64,000 bases of DNA from Pseudemcibacter aquimaris (GCF_028869115.1 NZ_CP079800.1:1488001-1552000), one strand, 5' to 3'; numbered from the stretch's first letter, positions 27,663 to 37,206 are shown. Notes: generated from the letters alone by a model not told the origin. Numbers and translations are program-made.

Positions 27663-27666
27663 TTTT
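27639..27666. terminator. Bidirectional terminator between the exporter and grxD
   Basis: AAGGCGCC and GGCGCCTT pair perfectly around GGGTAG. On the minus strand the stem is followed by six Ts, ending the purine-bolA-grxD transcript; on the plus strand ATTTTT follows within two bases. Confidence 0.85.
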
Positions 27667-27683
27667 TGATTTAATAAAATCAA

Positions 27684-28016
27684 TTAATTTTTTGGCTCGA
27701 TACCGTTGCTTTCGAAATGAGCAACCAATTCACCATTTGCGGCCATTTCACGAACGATGTCGCAACCGCCAACAAATTCACCCTTCACATAAAGTTGCGG
27801 GATTGTTGGCCAATCGGAAAATTGTTTAATACCTTCACGAAGACTTTCGTCCTGAAGAACGTTATGTGTTGTATATTCCACATTAAAGTAATTCAGAATT
27901 TCAACAACTGTTGCTGAAAATCCGCATTGTGGGAACATGGCATCGCCCTTCATATAAAGAACAACGTCATTATTTTCGATATCATTTTTAATTCTGTCAA
28001 ATACTGGATTTGTCAT
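27684..28016 (-). CDS. grxD: Monothiol glutaredoxin Grx4
   Basis: A 110-residue monothiol glutaredoxin with the CGFS active site (C31) in [16 protein letters not shown], the [19 protein letters not shown] cis-proline and glutathione contact segment, and normal length. CGFS glutaredoxins bind a [2Fe-2S] cluster in a glutathione-bridged dimer and trade it with BolA proteins. The bolA gene lies 17 bases upstream in the same transcript, matching the known partnership. It closes the purine operon. Confidence 0.95.
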   Translation of the reverse strand: MTNPVFDRIKNDIENNDVVLYMKGDAMFPQCGFSATVVEILNYFNVEYTTHNVLQDESLREGIKQFSDWPTIPQLYVKGEFVGGCDIVREMAANGELVAHFESNGIEPKN

Positions 28017-28033
28017 CTTTTTATACCCTGTAA

Positions 28034-28267
28034 TTATTCTGGTACAGAAGTCTGCAATGATAATGCATGCAGTTCTTCACCAACTTTACCTTTTAAGGCC
28101 TTATAAACCATTTGGTGTTGTTGTACCCTGTTTTTGCCTTCAAACTCTTTTGAAACGACGTGCGCGGCAAATTGACTACCGTCACCGCGCATATCTTGTA
28201 CCTGTACCTTTGCATCAGGAAGAATTTCCAAAATCATTGTTTCAATTTCTGGTGACGTTAGCGCCAT
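28034..28267 (-). CDS. BolA family protein
   Basis: A 77-residue BolA/IbaG-type protein: it begins with a short helix ([21 protein letters not shown]), has the strand [28 protein letters not shown] (in two parts), and the conserved C-terminal [12 protein letters not shown]. The conserved histidine in the HALS segment can ligate the Fe-S cluster shared with CGFS glutaredoxin. It lies between purL (12 bases) and grxD (17 bases), so a role in Fe-S trafficking with Grx4 is the natural reading. Confidence 0.92.
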   Translation of the reverse strand: MALTSPEIETMILEILPDAKVQVQDMRGDGSQFAAHVVSKEFEGKNRVQQHQMVYKALKGKVGEELHALSLQTSVPE

Positions 28268-28279
28268 TATAAATTTCTC

Positions 28280-30502
28280 CTAATTTTCTTTGGACATATA
28301 GTTTGGCATCCATGCATCATGAACGTCAAGCATGTCACTTACTGATATAGTCATTTGGCCCTGAATATCAAGGGCATCACCACCAACAGTACCAAGAGTT
28401 TCAATTGAAACGCCTGCATTTGCTGCTGCAGCCTTAACTGCATCCGCTTTATCAGCAGGTACAGAAAGAACATAACGGGCCTGATCTTCACCAAAACCAT
28501 ATGCGTGGGCAGGGATGTCACCGTTGTTAATTGCAACAGACATACCTTTGCCAGATGAAATTGCCATTTCAGCAAGGGCAACGAAAAGACCACCGTCAGA
28601 AATATCATGACACGCTGTTACATTCTCGTCTTGAATTTGTGAACGGACGAAATCGCCGTTCTTCTTTTCAAGTTCAAGATCAACAGGTGGTGGTGCACCT
28701 TCTTCGCGGCCTTCGATGATTGTAAGATACTGTGAACAGCCGATATGACCGTTGCTGTCACCCACAAGCATGATTTGATCGCCATCATTTTTCGGTGCGA
28801 TTGTTACCATTTTGCTCAAATCTTTAAGCAGGCCAACACCACCAATTGCCGGTGTCGGGTGAATGCCCTTACCATTGGTTTCGTTATAAAGTGAAACGTT
28901 ACCACTGATCACTGGGTAATCAAGAACGGTACATGCTTCACGCAGGCCATCAATGGCACCAACGAATTGGCCCATGATATCCGGACGTTCCGGATTACCG
29001 AAGTTAAGACAATCTGTAATCGCCATTGGTGTTGCACCAACGGCCGTTACATTACGCCATGTTTCCGCAACCGCTTGTTTGCCGCCCTCGAACGGATCGG
29101 CATATACATAACGCGGTGTACAGTCAGTTGAAATGGCAAGTGCCTTTTGGGTTTCGTGAACACGAACAACCGCCGCATCACCACCCGGAAGTTGGATTGT
29201 ATCCGCCATCACCTGATGGTCATATTGTTCCCAAATCCATGCACGTGATGACATATTCGCCGACCCGAGAATTTTAAGAAGCGCTTCACCCATATCCGCA
29301 GGGGCATCAACAGATGCCGGGTCAATTGTTTCCGCAGGTTCTGTTTTAACCCATGGGCGGTCATATTCTGGTGAATTATCAGCAAGTGGCTGTGTCGGAA
29401 TATCCGCAACAGTTTTACCCTGCCAATTTAGCGTAAGGTTACCCGTATCCGTAATTTCACCAATCACAGCAAAATCAAGATCCCATTTTACGAAGATCGC
29501 TTTTGCTTCTTCAACGCGATCAGGTTTTAGAACCACAAGCATACGTTCCTGACTTTCCGAAAGCATCATTTCGTATGGTGTCATGCCTTCTTCGCGTTGT
29601 GGAACCTCGTCAAGGTTAATGGTGAAACCAACGCCGCCACCAGATGCCATTTCAACGGATGATGATGTAAGACCAGCTGCACCCATATCCTGAATAGCAA
29701 CAACCATGTCTGTTGACATTAATTCAAGACAGGCTTCGATCAGAAGTTTTTCTGTGAATGGGTCACCCACTTGCACTGTAGGGCGTTTTTCTTCACTGTC
29801 TTCTGTGAATTCAGCAGACGCCATTGTCGCACCGTGAATACCGTCACGACCAGTTTTTGAACCCACATAAATAACAGGGTTACCAACACCCGCCGCCGCA
29901 GATAGGAAGATTTTATCCTGATCCGCAAGACCAACAGCCATCGCGTTTACAAGGATGTTACCATCATATGATGGATGGAAATTTGTTTCACCGCCAACGG
30001 TCGGTACACCAACACAGTTACCGTATCCGCCGATACCTTCAACAACACCACTTAATAGATGGCGTGTTTTATGGTGTTCCGGACGACCAAAACGAAGCGC
30101 ATTCATATTGGCGATCGGACGTGCACCCATTGTGAATACGTCACGAAGGATACCGCCAACACCGGTTGCTGCACCTTGGTATGGTTCAATATATGATGGA
30201 TGGTTGTGGCTTTCCATTTTGAAAATGGCCGCTTGGTTATCACCAATATCAATCACACCCGCATTTTCACCAGGACCATGAATAACCCATGGGGCCTTGG
30301 TCGGTAATGTTTTAAGATGCAGTTTTGATGATTTGTATGAGCAATGCTCACTCCACATAACAGAGAAAATCCCAAGTTCCGTAAGTGTTGGCTCACGGTC
30401 AAGGATTTTGATCATCAATTGGTGCTCATCTTCCGATAGACCGTGTTCTTTCACCAGATCTTCGGTAATTTCAGGGTTATTTTCCCAAATAATTTCAGTC
30501 AT
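28280..30502 (-). CDS. purL: Phosphoribosylformylglycinamidine synthase, large subunit
   Basis: A 740-residue small-type PurL, which works with separate PurS and PurQ. The ATP-binding region has [13 protein letters not shown], the [11 protein letters not shown] segment and the [19 protein letters not shown] loop; the second half has [10 protein letters not shown] and [11 protein letters not shown]. It converts FGAR, ATP and ammonia (tunnelled from PurQ) to FGAM in purine synthesis. Length is normal for alphaproteobacterial PurL (about 735-745). It is 10 bases downstream of purQ. Confidence 0.97.
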   Translation of the reverse strand: MTEIIWENNPEITEDLVKEHGLSEDEHQLMIKILDREPTLTELGIFSVMWSEHCSYKSSKLHLKTLPTKAPWVIHGPGENAGVIDIGDNQAAIFKMESHNHPSYIEPYQGAATGVGGILRDVFTMGARPIANMNALRFGRPEHHKTRHLLSGVVEGIGGYGNCVGVPTVGGETNFHPSYDGNILVNAMAVGLADQDKIFLSAAAGVGNPVIYVGSKTGRDGIHGATMASAEFTEDSEEKRPTVQVGDPFTEKLLIEACLELMSTDMVVAIQDMGAAGLTSSSVEMASGGGVGFTINLDEVPQREEGMTPYEMMLSESQERMLVVLKPDRVEEAKAIFVKWDLDFAVIGEITDTGNLTLNWQGKTVADIPTQPLADNSPEYDRPWVKTEPAETIDPASVDAPADMGEALLKILGSANMSSRAWIWEQYDHQVMADTIQLPGGDAAVVRVHETQKALAISTDCTPRYVYADPFEGGKQAVAETWRNVTAVGATPMAITDCLNFGNPERPDIMGQFVGAIDGLREACTVLDYPVISGNVSLYNETNGKGIHPTPAIGGVGLLKDLSKMVTIAPKNDGDQIMLVGDSNGHIGCSQYLTIIEGREEGAPPPVDLELEKKNGDFVRSQIQDENVTACHDISDGGLFVALAEMAISSGKGMSVAINNGDIPAHAYGFGEDQARYVLSVPADKADAVKAAAANAGVSIETLGTVGGDALDIQGQMTISVSDMLDVHDAWMPNYMSKEN

Positions 30503-30512
30503 AGTCTTACCC

Positions 30513-31202
30513 TTAATTTAATGAATTGATGATGCTTTCGAAGAAACCGCGACCGTCACGGCCACCTTGTTCGTCTTCGATTAATCTTTCAGGGTGAGGC
30601 ATCATGCCAAGCACATTACCGCGTTCATTCATAATACCGGCGATGTTGTGCTGTGAACCGTTCGGGTTGGCGTCCGCTGTCGCTTCGCCCGCTTTATTCA
30701 CATAACGAAATGCGATCTGGCCGTTATCTTCAAGGCGGGCCAATGTTTCATCATCGGCGAAATAGTTTCCGTCATGATGGGCAACTGGAATGTTAATCAC
30801 CTGACCGTTAGAATATGCATTTGTGAATGTTGTGTCGGCATTTTCCACTTTTAACTGAACCGTTTTACAAACGAATTTCAGTGAACGGTTACGCATAAGC
30901 GCACCCGGAAGAAGACCCATTTCAGTTAAAACCTGAAAACCGTTACAAACACCGATAACATTACCGCCGCGTTCCGCGTGGGCGGCAACGGCCTTGATCG
31001 CCGGTGAACGTGCGGCCATTGCACCACAACGTAAGTAATCACCAAAAGAAAAACCGCCTGGAAGGGCGATTAAATCAACATTTGGAATTTCAGTATCTTG
31101 GTGCCAAATCTCGTGTGGGCGCTCGCCCGTGATTTTTTCAAGCGCGTCAAACATATCCCGATTACAGTTGGAAGCAGGGAAGGTAACAACAGCTGATTTC
31201 AT
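30513..31202 (-). CDS. purQ: Phosphoribosylformylglycinamidine synthase, glutaminase subunit
   Basis: A 229-residue class I glutamine amidotransferase. The nucleophile is C86 in [10 protein letters not shown], and the His-Glu pair is in MMPHPERL near the C-terminus. It provides ammonia to PurL. The gene lies 27 bases after purS and 10 bases before purL, in the conserved purC-S-Q-L order. Confidence 0.97.
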   Translation of the reverse strand: MKSAVVTFPASNCNRDMFDALEKITGERPHEIWHQDTEIPNVDLIALPGGFSFGDYLRCGAMAARSPAIKAVAAHAERGGNVIGVCNGFQVLTEMGLLPGALMRNRSLKFVCKTVQLKVENADTTFTNAYSNGQVINIPVAHHDGNYFADDETLARLEDNGQIAFRYVNKAGEATADANPNGSQHNIAGIMNERGNVLGMMPHPERLIEDEQGGRDGRGFFESIINSLN

Positions 31203-31229
31203 TTTATAAATCCTTGTTTGTGGACCCGA

Positions 31230-31469
31230 TTACTCAATATCAATTGAATAATTTTCAATAACCATATTGGCGAGAAGTTTTTTGCACATCTCTTCAACGT
31301 TTGCTTCTGCTGTGGCTTTATCAGTTTCGGCAAGGTCAAGTTCGATGTATTTGCCCTGACGGACATCATCTACGCCATCAAATCCTAATGAATCGAGTGC
31401 GTGTTGAATGGCTTTCCCTTGTGGGTCAAGAACACCATTTTTTAGGGTAATATGAACTCGTGCTTTCAC
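31230..31469 (-). CDS. purS: Phosphoribosylformylglycinamidine synthase, PurS subunit
   Basis: A 79-residue PurS, which bridges PurL and PurQ. The pattern KARVHITLKNGVLDPQGKAI, LGFDGVDDVRQGKYIELDL and MCKKLLANMVIENYSI is complete and of standard length. It lies 37 bases downstream of purC. Confidence 0.95.
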   Translation of the reverse strand: MKARVHITLKNGVLDPQGKAIQHALDSLGFDGVDDVRQGKYIELDLAETDKATAEANVEEMCKKLLANMVIENYSIDIE

Positions 31470-31506
31470 GGTTTTTCCTTTTCAAATTATCTATAAGTAA
31501 TAAAAT

Positions 31507-32250
31507 TTATTCTTCGTCTTCGACTTCAAGAGAGATACCAAGGCGGCGTGCCACTTCCTGGTATGCTTCTTCAACACCGCCAAGATCACGGCGGAAGCGG
31601 TCTTTATCCATTTTTTCGCCAGTCTCATAATCCCAAAGACGGCAGTTATCCGGGCTAAATTCATCAGCAAGAACGATGAAATGTCCATCTTCACCGTCGG
31701 TCAAGCGGCCAAATTCAAGTTTGAAATCAATCAGTTCAAGACCGATCGCAGCAAACAAACCACGCAGGAACACGTTGATTTTCGCTGTCATATCCATGAT
31801 TTCAATAAGCTCGTCTTCTTGGGCAAGCTCAAGCGCAAGAATATGATTTTCCGGGATCAGTGGATCGCCAAGATCATCATCTTTAAGCGAGAATTCAATA
31901 ATCGGGTTCGGAAGGCGCGTGCCTTCTTCGATGCCAAATGTTTTGGCCATTGAACCGGCAACCGTGTTACGCACGATGACTTCAAGCGGAATAATATCCA
32001 CTGAATGACAAAGTTGTTCGCGGTCAGACATACGTTCGATGAAATGTGTTGGAATTCCAAGTTGCGACAGGCGGATCATAATAAGTTCAGTAACCTTATT
32101 ATTGATGATACCTTTACCGGCAATTGTTCCTTTTTTCACATTGTTGAATGCGGTTGCATCGTCTTTAAAATATTGAATGATGGTGTTTGGCTTCGGGCCT
32201 TTATAAAGAATTTTGGCCTTGCCTTCATAGAGCATTTCTTTTTGTGACAT
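31507..32250 (-). CDS. purC: Phosphoribosylaminoimidazole-succinocarboxamide synthase
   Basis: A 247-residue SAICAR synthetase from the ATG at 32250, which has AAGGAC at proper distance and begins with the usual [11 protein letters not shown] after a few residues; an upstream in-frame TTG adds a non-conserved extension. Signatures include [31 protein letters not shown]-like segment (here [10 protein letters not shown]) and [10 protein letters not shown]. It forms SAICAR from CAIR and aspartate. It is the first gene of the purC-S-Q-L-bolA-grxD run and diverges from the DUF1476 gene. Confidence 0.96.
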   Translation of the reverse strand: MSQKEMLYEGKAKILYKGPKPNTIIQYFKDDATAFNNVKKGTIAGKGIINNKVTELIMIRLSQLGIPTHFIERMSDREQLCHSVDIIPLEVIVRNTVAGSMAKTFGIEEGTRLPNPIIEFSLKDDDLGDPLIPENHILALELAQEDELIEIMDMTAKINVFLRGLFAAIGLELIDFKLEFGRLTDGEDGHFIVLADEFSPDNCRLWDYETGEKMDKDRFRRDLGGVEEAYQEVARRLGISLEVEDEE

Positions 32251-32447
32251 GTTCGTCCTTAAGGCTTTAAATTTACGCAGAATCAAGCGAGGACAATCTA
32301 TCCCATGTGGCGCTTAAAAACAATCAGATAGGAGGCTTTAAAATATTTTTTTTTATATTATATAAAAAACGTGGAAATCATTCGCGAAATGCCGTAAAAG
32401 GCATGATGTATTAATAAATTATTTTGCCATTATAGGAGCACAAATCG

Positions 32448-32771
32448 ATGTCACAGTTTGATGATCGTGAAAAAGCCGCAGAAAATAAATTCTCCCATGA
32501 TAAAGAGCTTGAGTTCAAAGCAACAGCAAGACGCAATAAACTTCTTGGCCAATGGGCTGCGAAGCTTATGGGAATGGAAGGCGAAGCAATCGACGCATAC
32601 GCCAAACAAGTTGTAGAAAGTGATTTCGAAGAAGCAGGCGAAGAAGACGTATACCGCAAAATCGCCGGCGATTTCGAAACTGCCGAAGTTGAACAATCAG
32701 AACACCAAATTCGCCGCGAAATGGAAGACCTGATGTCAAAAGCAATCGAACAGATTAAATCTGAAGTTTAA
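32448..32771 (+). CDS. DUF1476 protein, alphaproteobacterial F1-ATPase inhibitor zeta
   Basis: A 107-residue helical protein with the DUF1476 pattern: FDDREKAAENKF at the start, RRNKLLGQWAAKLMG in the middle, and EVVESDFEEAGEEDVYRKI. In Paracoccus this protein (zeta) inhibits ATP hydrolysis by F1. It occurs almost only in alphaproteobacteria and is often next to purC, as here. TAGGAG lies upstream of the ATG. Confidence 0.93.
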   Translation: MSQFDDREKAAENKFSHDKELEFKATARRNKLLGQWAAKLMGMEGEAIDAYAKQVVESDFEEAGEEDVYRKIAGDFETAEVEQSEHQIRREMEDLMSKAIEQIKSEV

Positions 32772-32798
32772 GATTTAAATTTTAGAAGAATTTTAGAA

Positions 32799-32831
32799 GC
32801 CGCTCTCATTTATTTGAGGGCGGTTTTTTTT
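32799..32831 (+). terminator. Terminator of the DUF1476 gene
   Basis: CCGCTCTCA and TGAGGGCGG pair (one G-U) around a TTTATT loop and are followed by eight Ts. Confidence 0.85.
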
Positions 32832-32843
32832 GTTGTTCTTTAC

Positions 32844-32903
32844 TGTCATACTCGGACTTGTTCCGAGTATCTCGAGACCCTCGGAACAAGTCCGAGGGTG
32901 ACG
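32844..32903. repeat. GTCAT-type intergenic palindrome (REP-like)
   Basis: CTCGGACTTGTTCCGAG at 32851-32867 is the exact reverse complement of 32880-32896; a spacer of TATCTCGAGACC lies between, and GTCATA and GGTGAC flank the arms. Each arm is itself a near-palindrome. The whole can fold into a long 17-bp stem. This is the usual form of alphaproteobacterial intergenic palindromes built on a GTCAT-CGGACTTG core. No transposase is nearby. Confidence 0.75.
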
Positions 32904-32913
32904 GTTCGATAAT

Positions 32914-32950
32914 GAAAAAAAGCGTGACCGGAATGGCCACGCTTTTAATT
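32914..32950 (-). terminator. Terminator of purB
   Basis: AAAAGCGTG and CACGCTTTT pair around ACCGGAATGGC. On the minus strand the stem is followed by a run of seven Ts. Confidence 0.75.
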
Positions 32951-32959
32951 CTCTCTTTT

Positions 32960-32989
32960 GTCATACCCCGATCAAGTCGGGCAATGACA
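32960..32989. repeat. Short GTCAT-type palindrome
   Basis: GTCAT and ATGAC at the ends, with CCCGA and TCGGG inside, form a nested inverted repeat around TCAAG. It shares the GTCATAC start and the CGATCAAGTCGGG core with REP-like elements of alphaproteobacteria. It lies between the purB stop and the purB terminator. Confidence 0.6.
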
Positions 32990-33002
32990 GAATAATTAAG
33001 TA

Positions 33003-34298
33003 TTACTCACCAAACACGCGACGGAAAATCGTGTCAACGTGCTTCGTATGGTAACCCATGTCAAACTTGTCGTCGATTTCGGCGTCGGATAGCTTCGCTG
33101 AAACTTCTGGGTCGGCTTTAAGTTCGGCTGCGAAATCTGCGCCTTGTTCCCAAACCTTCATCGCGTTGCGCTGCACAAGACGGTAACTGTCTTCGCGGCT
33201 AACGCCAGCCTGTGTTAATGCAAGCAGTACGCGTTGCGAATTATGAAGGCCGCCAAGCTTATCCATGTTGGCTTGCATGTTTTCAGGATAAACAACAAGT
33301 TTGTCCATCACACCCGTTAGACGCGCAAGCGCGAAATCAAGTGTTACTGTTGCATCAGGGCCGATCATACGTTCAACGGATGAATGTGAAATGTCACGCT
33401 CATGCCAAAGGGCAACGTTTTCCATCGCAGGCATCGCCATACCGCGTACAAGACGGGCAAGACCGGTAAGGTTTTCCGTAAGGATCGGGTTACGTTTATG
33501 TGGCATTGCGCTTGAACCCTTTTGACCTTTTGAGAAAAACTCTTCCGCTTCAAGAACTTCTGTACGTTGTAAGTGACGCACTTCAACCGCAAGGCGTTCA
33601 ATGGATGATGCCACAACACCAAGTGTGCAGAAGAACATTGCATGACGGTCACGTGGGATAACTTGTGTTGATACCGGCTCAGCCGCAAGGCCCATTGCTT
33701 TTGCCACATGTTCTTCAACACGTGGGTCGATGTTTGCGAATGTACCAACCGCACCGGAAATGGCACATGTTGCGATCTCTTCGCGGGCATTTTTAAGACG
33801 GGTTAAGTTACGGTCAAATTCCGCGTATGCTTCCGCCATTTTAAGGCCAAATGTTACCGGTTCCGCGTGGATACCGTGTGAACGGCCGATACAAACATCC
33901 ATTTTGTGTTCGTATGCGCGGCGCTTTAGAACCTCAAGTAATTTTTCAACGTCATCAATCAGAATGTCCGCTGCTTTTACAAGCTGAATATTAAGACATG
34001 TGTCAAGTACGTCTGATGATGTCATGCCCTGGTGAACGAAGCGGGCTTCCGGGCCGATATATTCAGCAAGGGATGTTAGGAAAGCAATCACGTCATGCTT
34101 TACTTCTTTTTCAATTTCATCGATGCGGTCGATGTCGAAGTTACCCTTTTCCCAAATGGTTTTTGCACTTTCTTTTGGAATTACACCAAGTTCAGCAAGG
34201 GCATCACAGGCGTGTGCTTCGATTTCGAACCAGATTTGAAAACGTGATTGTGGTTCCCAAATATCTGCCATTACCTGGCGGGAATAACGTGGAATCAT
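33003..34298 (-). CDS. purB: Adenylosuccinate lyase
   Basis: A 431-residue fumarase/aspartase superfamily lyase from the ATG at 34298; AGGAAAG sits just upstream and MIPRYSRQVMADIW is the usual start. The three signature regions are present: HDVIAFLTSLAEYIG with MTSSDVLDT, the RSHGIHAEPVTFG segment with the catalytic His, and the signature loop KGSSAMPHKRNPI with the catalytic serine. It acts twice in purine synthesis (SAICAR and adenylosuccinate cleavage). It is separate from the purC operon but close by. Confidence 0.96.
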   Translation of the reverse strand: MIPRYSRQVMADIWEPQSRFQIWFEIEAHACDALAELGVIPKESAKTIWEKGNFDIDRIDEIEKEVKHDVIAFLTSLAEYIGPEARFVHQGMTSSDVLDTCLNIQLVKAADILIDDVEKLLEVLKRRAYEHKMDVCIGRSHGIHAEPVTFGLKMAEAYAEFDRNLTRLKNAREEIATCAISGAVGTFANIDPRVEEHVAKAMGLAAEPVSTQVIPRDRHAMFFCTLGVVASSIERLAVEVRHLQRTEVLEAEEFFSKGQKGSSAMPHKRNPILTENLTGLARLVRGMAMPAMENVALWHERDISHSSVERMIGPDATVTLDFALARLTGVMDKLVVYPENMQANMDKLGGLHNSQRVLLALTQAGVSREDSYRLVQRNAMKVWEQGADFAAELKADPEVSAKLSDAEIDDKFDMGYHTKHVDTIFRRVFGE

Positions 34299-34451
34299 TG
34301 TATCTTTCCTAGAGTAAAAAATTACAGTTGAATTTATGAAAGAGGCCATAGCAGGGATTCAAGATCAGGGCAAGGTTTATTGTGAAATTTGACAGGGGAA
34401 TGCGTTTGGTACAATCTGTTTAGATCAAAATAACAATCGGGAGAGAATATC

Positions 34452-35582
34452 ATGTCAGAAATGAATAGAAGAGAACTACTGGGTGCTGCAGCAACCGTTG
34501 CTGCGGTTGGTACTGTCGCCAGCGCCGCCAAGGCACAAGCCCCCGCGGTCATGAGCAGTTATAAACCGCTTGTGGTCGGAGCGCATAACGGTCACCGATT
34601 GAAAAATGAAAATGGTGAAACCGGGGTTGAAATCGCATTTCGCATGATGGGGGAAGGTGCGGACGTACTGGACGCGACAATTCATTGTAATAACTTACCC
34701 GAAATTTCAGAAGAGGACACATCGGTGGGGTATGGCGGTCTTCCGGATGCTAATGGTGATGTGACGCTTGATGCCTGCTGTATGCATGGGCCGTTAAAAC
34801 GTGCCGGTGGTGTTGCTTATATACAAGGAGTACGCACACCATCCTGGGTCGCCAAAGATGTGATGATGAAAACGAACCATCATTTGCTCGCGGGGCAAGG
34901 TGCATTGGATTTCGCCCGCGAACATGGCCATAAAATCGAAGGTGACCTTAACAGTGAACGTTCATTCAAACGTTATCTTGAATGGAAAAAACGTGTTGAA
35001 GAAGAGGGGGACACAAGAACATTCGCCGAACTTGATCTGGATTTTATTGAAAAGAAAGGTTTCGATGTTGCCTATCAAATGGCGGAAGAGGGGCGCATTG
35101 ATATTGAACATATCCACGGCACCATCAACACAAACGCCATGAATCATAAGGGCGAAATTTGCGGTAACACAACCACATCCGGCCGTAGTTTCAAGGTTCC
35201 CGGCCGTGTTGGCGATAGCCCGATCCTTGGCGCAGGGCTTTATGTTGATAACGAGGTCGGCGCCGCCGGTTCAACGGGACTAGGGGAAATGAACCTTTAT
35301 CACCTATGTTCATTCCTGATCGTCGAAAAAATGCGTGAAGGAATGCATCCAAAAGATGCGGGTATGTATGCCCTGAACCGCATTAAAGATTTCTGCATGG
35401 GCAACGAACGTTACATGAATGATAAAGGCGAGATCAGATTTAACCTGCAATTTTATGTGCTGGATAAAAAAGGAAGATACGCCGGCGTTGCCATGCGTGG
35501 CGGCGAAGGACGCTTTTTTGCCGTCTGTGATGAAAACGGCGGCCGTCATGAATTGATGGATAGCATTTATATGAATGATTAG
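34452..35582 (+). CDS. Exported glycosylasparaginase (isoaspartyl peptidase family, Ntn hydrolase)
   Basis: A 376-residue protein with a Tat signal (NRRELLGAAATVAAVGTVASAAKAQA, twin Arg at 6-7), then an N4-(beta-N-acetylglucosaminyl)-L-asparaginase domain. SVGYGGLPDANGDVTLDA is the conserved alpha-chain motif. The autocleavage site is before T224 in IHGTINTN; most relatives have Asp before this threonine, here Gly. After it come GRSFKVPGRVGDSPILGAGLY and VGAAGSTGLGE. It would hydrolyse the GlcNAc-Asn bond of glycoasparagine, or beta-aspartyl bonds, in the periplasm. Whether Gly223 affects self-cleavage is open. Confidence 0.88.
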   Translation: MSEMNRRELLGAAATVAAVGTVASAAKAQAPAVMSSYKPLVVGAHNGHRLKNENGETGVEIAFRMMGEGADVLDATIHCNNLPEISEEDTSVGYGGLPDANGDVTLDACCMHGPLKRAGGVAYIQGVRTPSWVAKDVMMKTNHHLLAGQGALDFAREHGHKIEGDLNSERSFKRYLEWKKRVEEEGDTRTFAELDLDFIEKKGFDVAYQMAEEGRIDIEHIHGTINTNAMNHKGEICGNTTTSGRSFKVPGRVGDSPILGAGLYVDNEVGAAGSTGLGEMNLYHLCSFLIVEKMREGMHPKDAGMYALNRIKDFCMGNERYMNDKGEIRFNLQFYVLDKKGRYAGVAMRGGEGRFFAVCDENGGRHELMDSIYMND

Positions 35583-35591
35583 TATAGAATG

Positions 35592-35620
35592 GTCATTCCC
35601 GCGAAAGTGGGAATTCATCA
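35592..35620. repeat. GTCATTCCCGC-type REP-like palindrome
   Basis: ATTCCCGC, GAAA, GTGGGAAT form a hairpin within GTCATTCCCGCGAAAGTGGG and ATTCATCA. This is the common form of a short intergenic palindrome found throughout alphaproteobacteria. It lies between the glycosylasparaginase gene and an orphan AT-rich gene. Confidence 0.6.
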
Positions 35621-35654
35621 TTAATAAAATAGATATTTAATGTCAGGAGGGGGC

Positions 35655-36284
35655 ATGGATTTAGATGTCATTCATAAGATTTTAGAAATAGAAGAGTCGG
35701 AAAATATTGCAATTTACGGTGTTGTTATAGCATTGCTAGGATTGTTTTGGAGTATCTTCGAACATAAAATTGCAAGAAAAGAGGATAGAGCCAAACAAGA
35801 AGCATTTGAGCAAAATCTCATTAGTGCAATTGGACAAGAGTTAAAAATAAATGCACAAAGTTTTTATGCAGCGTATTTATCTCCTGATATTATTCTTAGG
35901 AATGCTAAAGAAACAATGCATGTTCCTACCAAAATTTCTTCTGATTTAATATATCAATCTAATGCCTCACAGATTCCCGTTTTTAATAGCAAAGTTTCAT
36001 CATCATTGATACACGCTTACGCTAAAATGAGAGTCGAAGAAGGAGTCGCTTTGGATCAACTAAATAAGTATATTTCTGCTGAAGGAAAGGATATAAAAAA
36101 GAAAGAAGATGAAGCAAAAAACACTTTCATTCACTCAAGTATTTGTGCTGCAGTGGCATGTGCAGAAGCATTAGAGGAGTTATATTTATGCAACAATGAA
36201 GATGTTGAACCTCAAATTCAGGTAATTCTTGATTTGAGTAAAGAATTAAGTATAGGAAAATTCTACGGAATTGAAAATTATTAG
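35655..36284 (+). CDS. Membrane-anchored hypothetical protein, AT-rich
   Basis: A 209-residue protein from the ATG at 35655, chosen because AGGAGG lies four bases before it (an ATG at 35640 has no site). It has one TM helix at about residues 18-35 (YGVVIALLGLFWSIF) followed by a basic stretch, a helical middle and Glu/Lys-rich regions. Its base composition is lower in GC than its neighbours. I do not recognise the family. It is bordered by a REP-like palindrome upstream and converges on ridA with two bases between the stops, which suggests recent insertion into a housekeeping region. Confidence 0.55.
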   Translation: MDLDVIHKILEIEESENIAIYGVVIALLGLFWSIFEHKIARKEDRAKQEAFEQNLISAIGQELKINAQSFYAAYLSPDIILRNAKETMHVPTKISSDLIYQSNASQIPVFNSKVSSSLIHAYAKMRVEEGVALDQLNKYISAEGKDIKKKEDEAKNTFIHSSICAAVACAEALEELYLCNNEDVEPQIQVILDLSKELSIGKFYGIENY

Positions 36285-36286
36285 TA

Positions 36287-36670
36287 CTATTTACACGCAA
36301 TCACTTCAACCTCAAGAAGCCATGCTTCGTCATAAATATCAGCGATGATGACAGTCAGCGCAGGGGTGCGGTCCCCAAGCATTTCGTTTCTAACACGGCT
36401 GTTTTCATCGCGATATTCCCGGGAAGACAGAAATGTCGTGTGTTTGACGATATTATCGAACGTCATCCCCGCCTCATTTAATTGATGTTCAATATTCTGC
36501 CACGTCAGGCGCGCTTGACCCGCAAAATCCGTCGGTACGTTACCATCCGCATTAACAGGAATTTGCCCGCTTATATAAAGTGTTCTTTTCGCATCAACGA
36601 CCTCTACGGCTTGTGAATATCCGCCTTCTGGTAATTGTGCTTTTGGTGAATTAATGGAACGCGTTTTCAT
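36287..36670 (-). CDS. RidA family protein
   Basis: A 127-residue YjgF/YER057c/UK114 protein starting at the ATG 36670, which has AAAGG about ten bases upstream; a GTG at 36682 overlaps the moaB stop and is less likely. The pattern YISGQIPVNADGNVP, LNEAGMTFDNIVKHTTFL and the C-terminal WLLEVEVIA are present. The usual catalytic Arg that binds the substrate carboxylate is the RTPAL(T)V region, seen here as RTPALTVIIA. RidA proteins deaminate reactive enamine/imine intermediates released by PLP enzymes, which fits the PLP-rich gene content of the window. It follows moaB with overlap. Confidence 0.88.
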   Translation of the reverse strand: MKTRSINSPKAQLPEGGYSQAVEVVDAKRTLYISGQIPVNADGNVPTDFAGQARLTWQNIEHQLNEAGMTFDNIVKHTTFLSSREYRDENSRVRNEMLGDRTPALTVIIADIYDEAWLLEVEVIACK

Positions 36671-36678
36671 GGCCAAAA

Positions 36679-37206
36679 TCACCTTTCTTTAAGTCTCGGC
36701 ATCATTTCTGCGAAATTGCAGGGGCGGAAGCGGATGTCTAATTGTTCGGAAAAGATGTGGTTCCATGCGTCTTTACAGGCGCCGGGGGAACCGGGAACGG
36801 CAAACATGTATGTTCCATTGGCAACGCCGCCCGTGGCGCGGCTTTGGATTGTGGATGTGCCGATGATCCCCATGCTGATATGGCGGAAATATTCGCCGAA
36901 CCCTTCGATTTCTTTTTCATAAAATTCATGGAAAATTTCCGGGGTGATGTCACGGCCGGTTAATCCGGTGCCGCCCGTTGAAATGATCACCTGAACATCA
37001 TCATTTTCCAGCCAATCAGAAAGCTGCGTGCGCAGATCGTCTTTATCGTCCTTAATAATCGCGCGGTCGATTAATGTGTGGCCCGCTGCAGTTAATTTAT
37101 CCACGAGCACCTGACCTGATTTATCAGTTTCAAATGTGCGGGTGTCAGATAATGTCAAAATCGCAATATTTAACGGAAGAAATTCAATTGTTTCATCAAT
37201 GGCCAT
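36679..37206 (-). CDS. moaB: Molybdenum cofactor biosynthesis protein B
   Basis: A 175-residue MoaB (MogA-like adenylyltransferase fold). The signatures NIAILTLSDTRT, IISTGGTGLTGRDITPE, RHISMGIIGTSTIQSRATGGVANGTYMFAVPGSPGACKDAW (in parts) are intact. It adenylylates molybdopterin before molybdenum insertion, or supports that step. It is 25 bases after the lytic transglycosylase gene and is followed by ridA. Confidence 0.93.
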   Translation of the reverse strand: MAIDETIEFLPLNIAILTLSDTRTFETDKSGQVLVDKLTAAGHTLIDRAIIKDDKDDLRTQLSDWLENDDVQVIISTGGTGLTGRDITPEIFHEFYEKEIEGFGEYFRHISMGIIGTSTIQSRATGGVANGTYMFAVPGSPGACKDAWNHIFSEQLDIRFRPCNFAEMMPRLKER

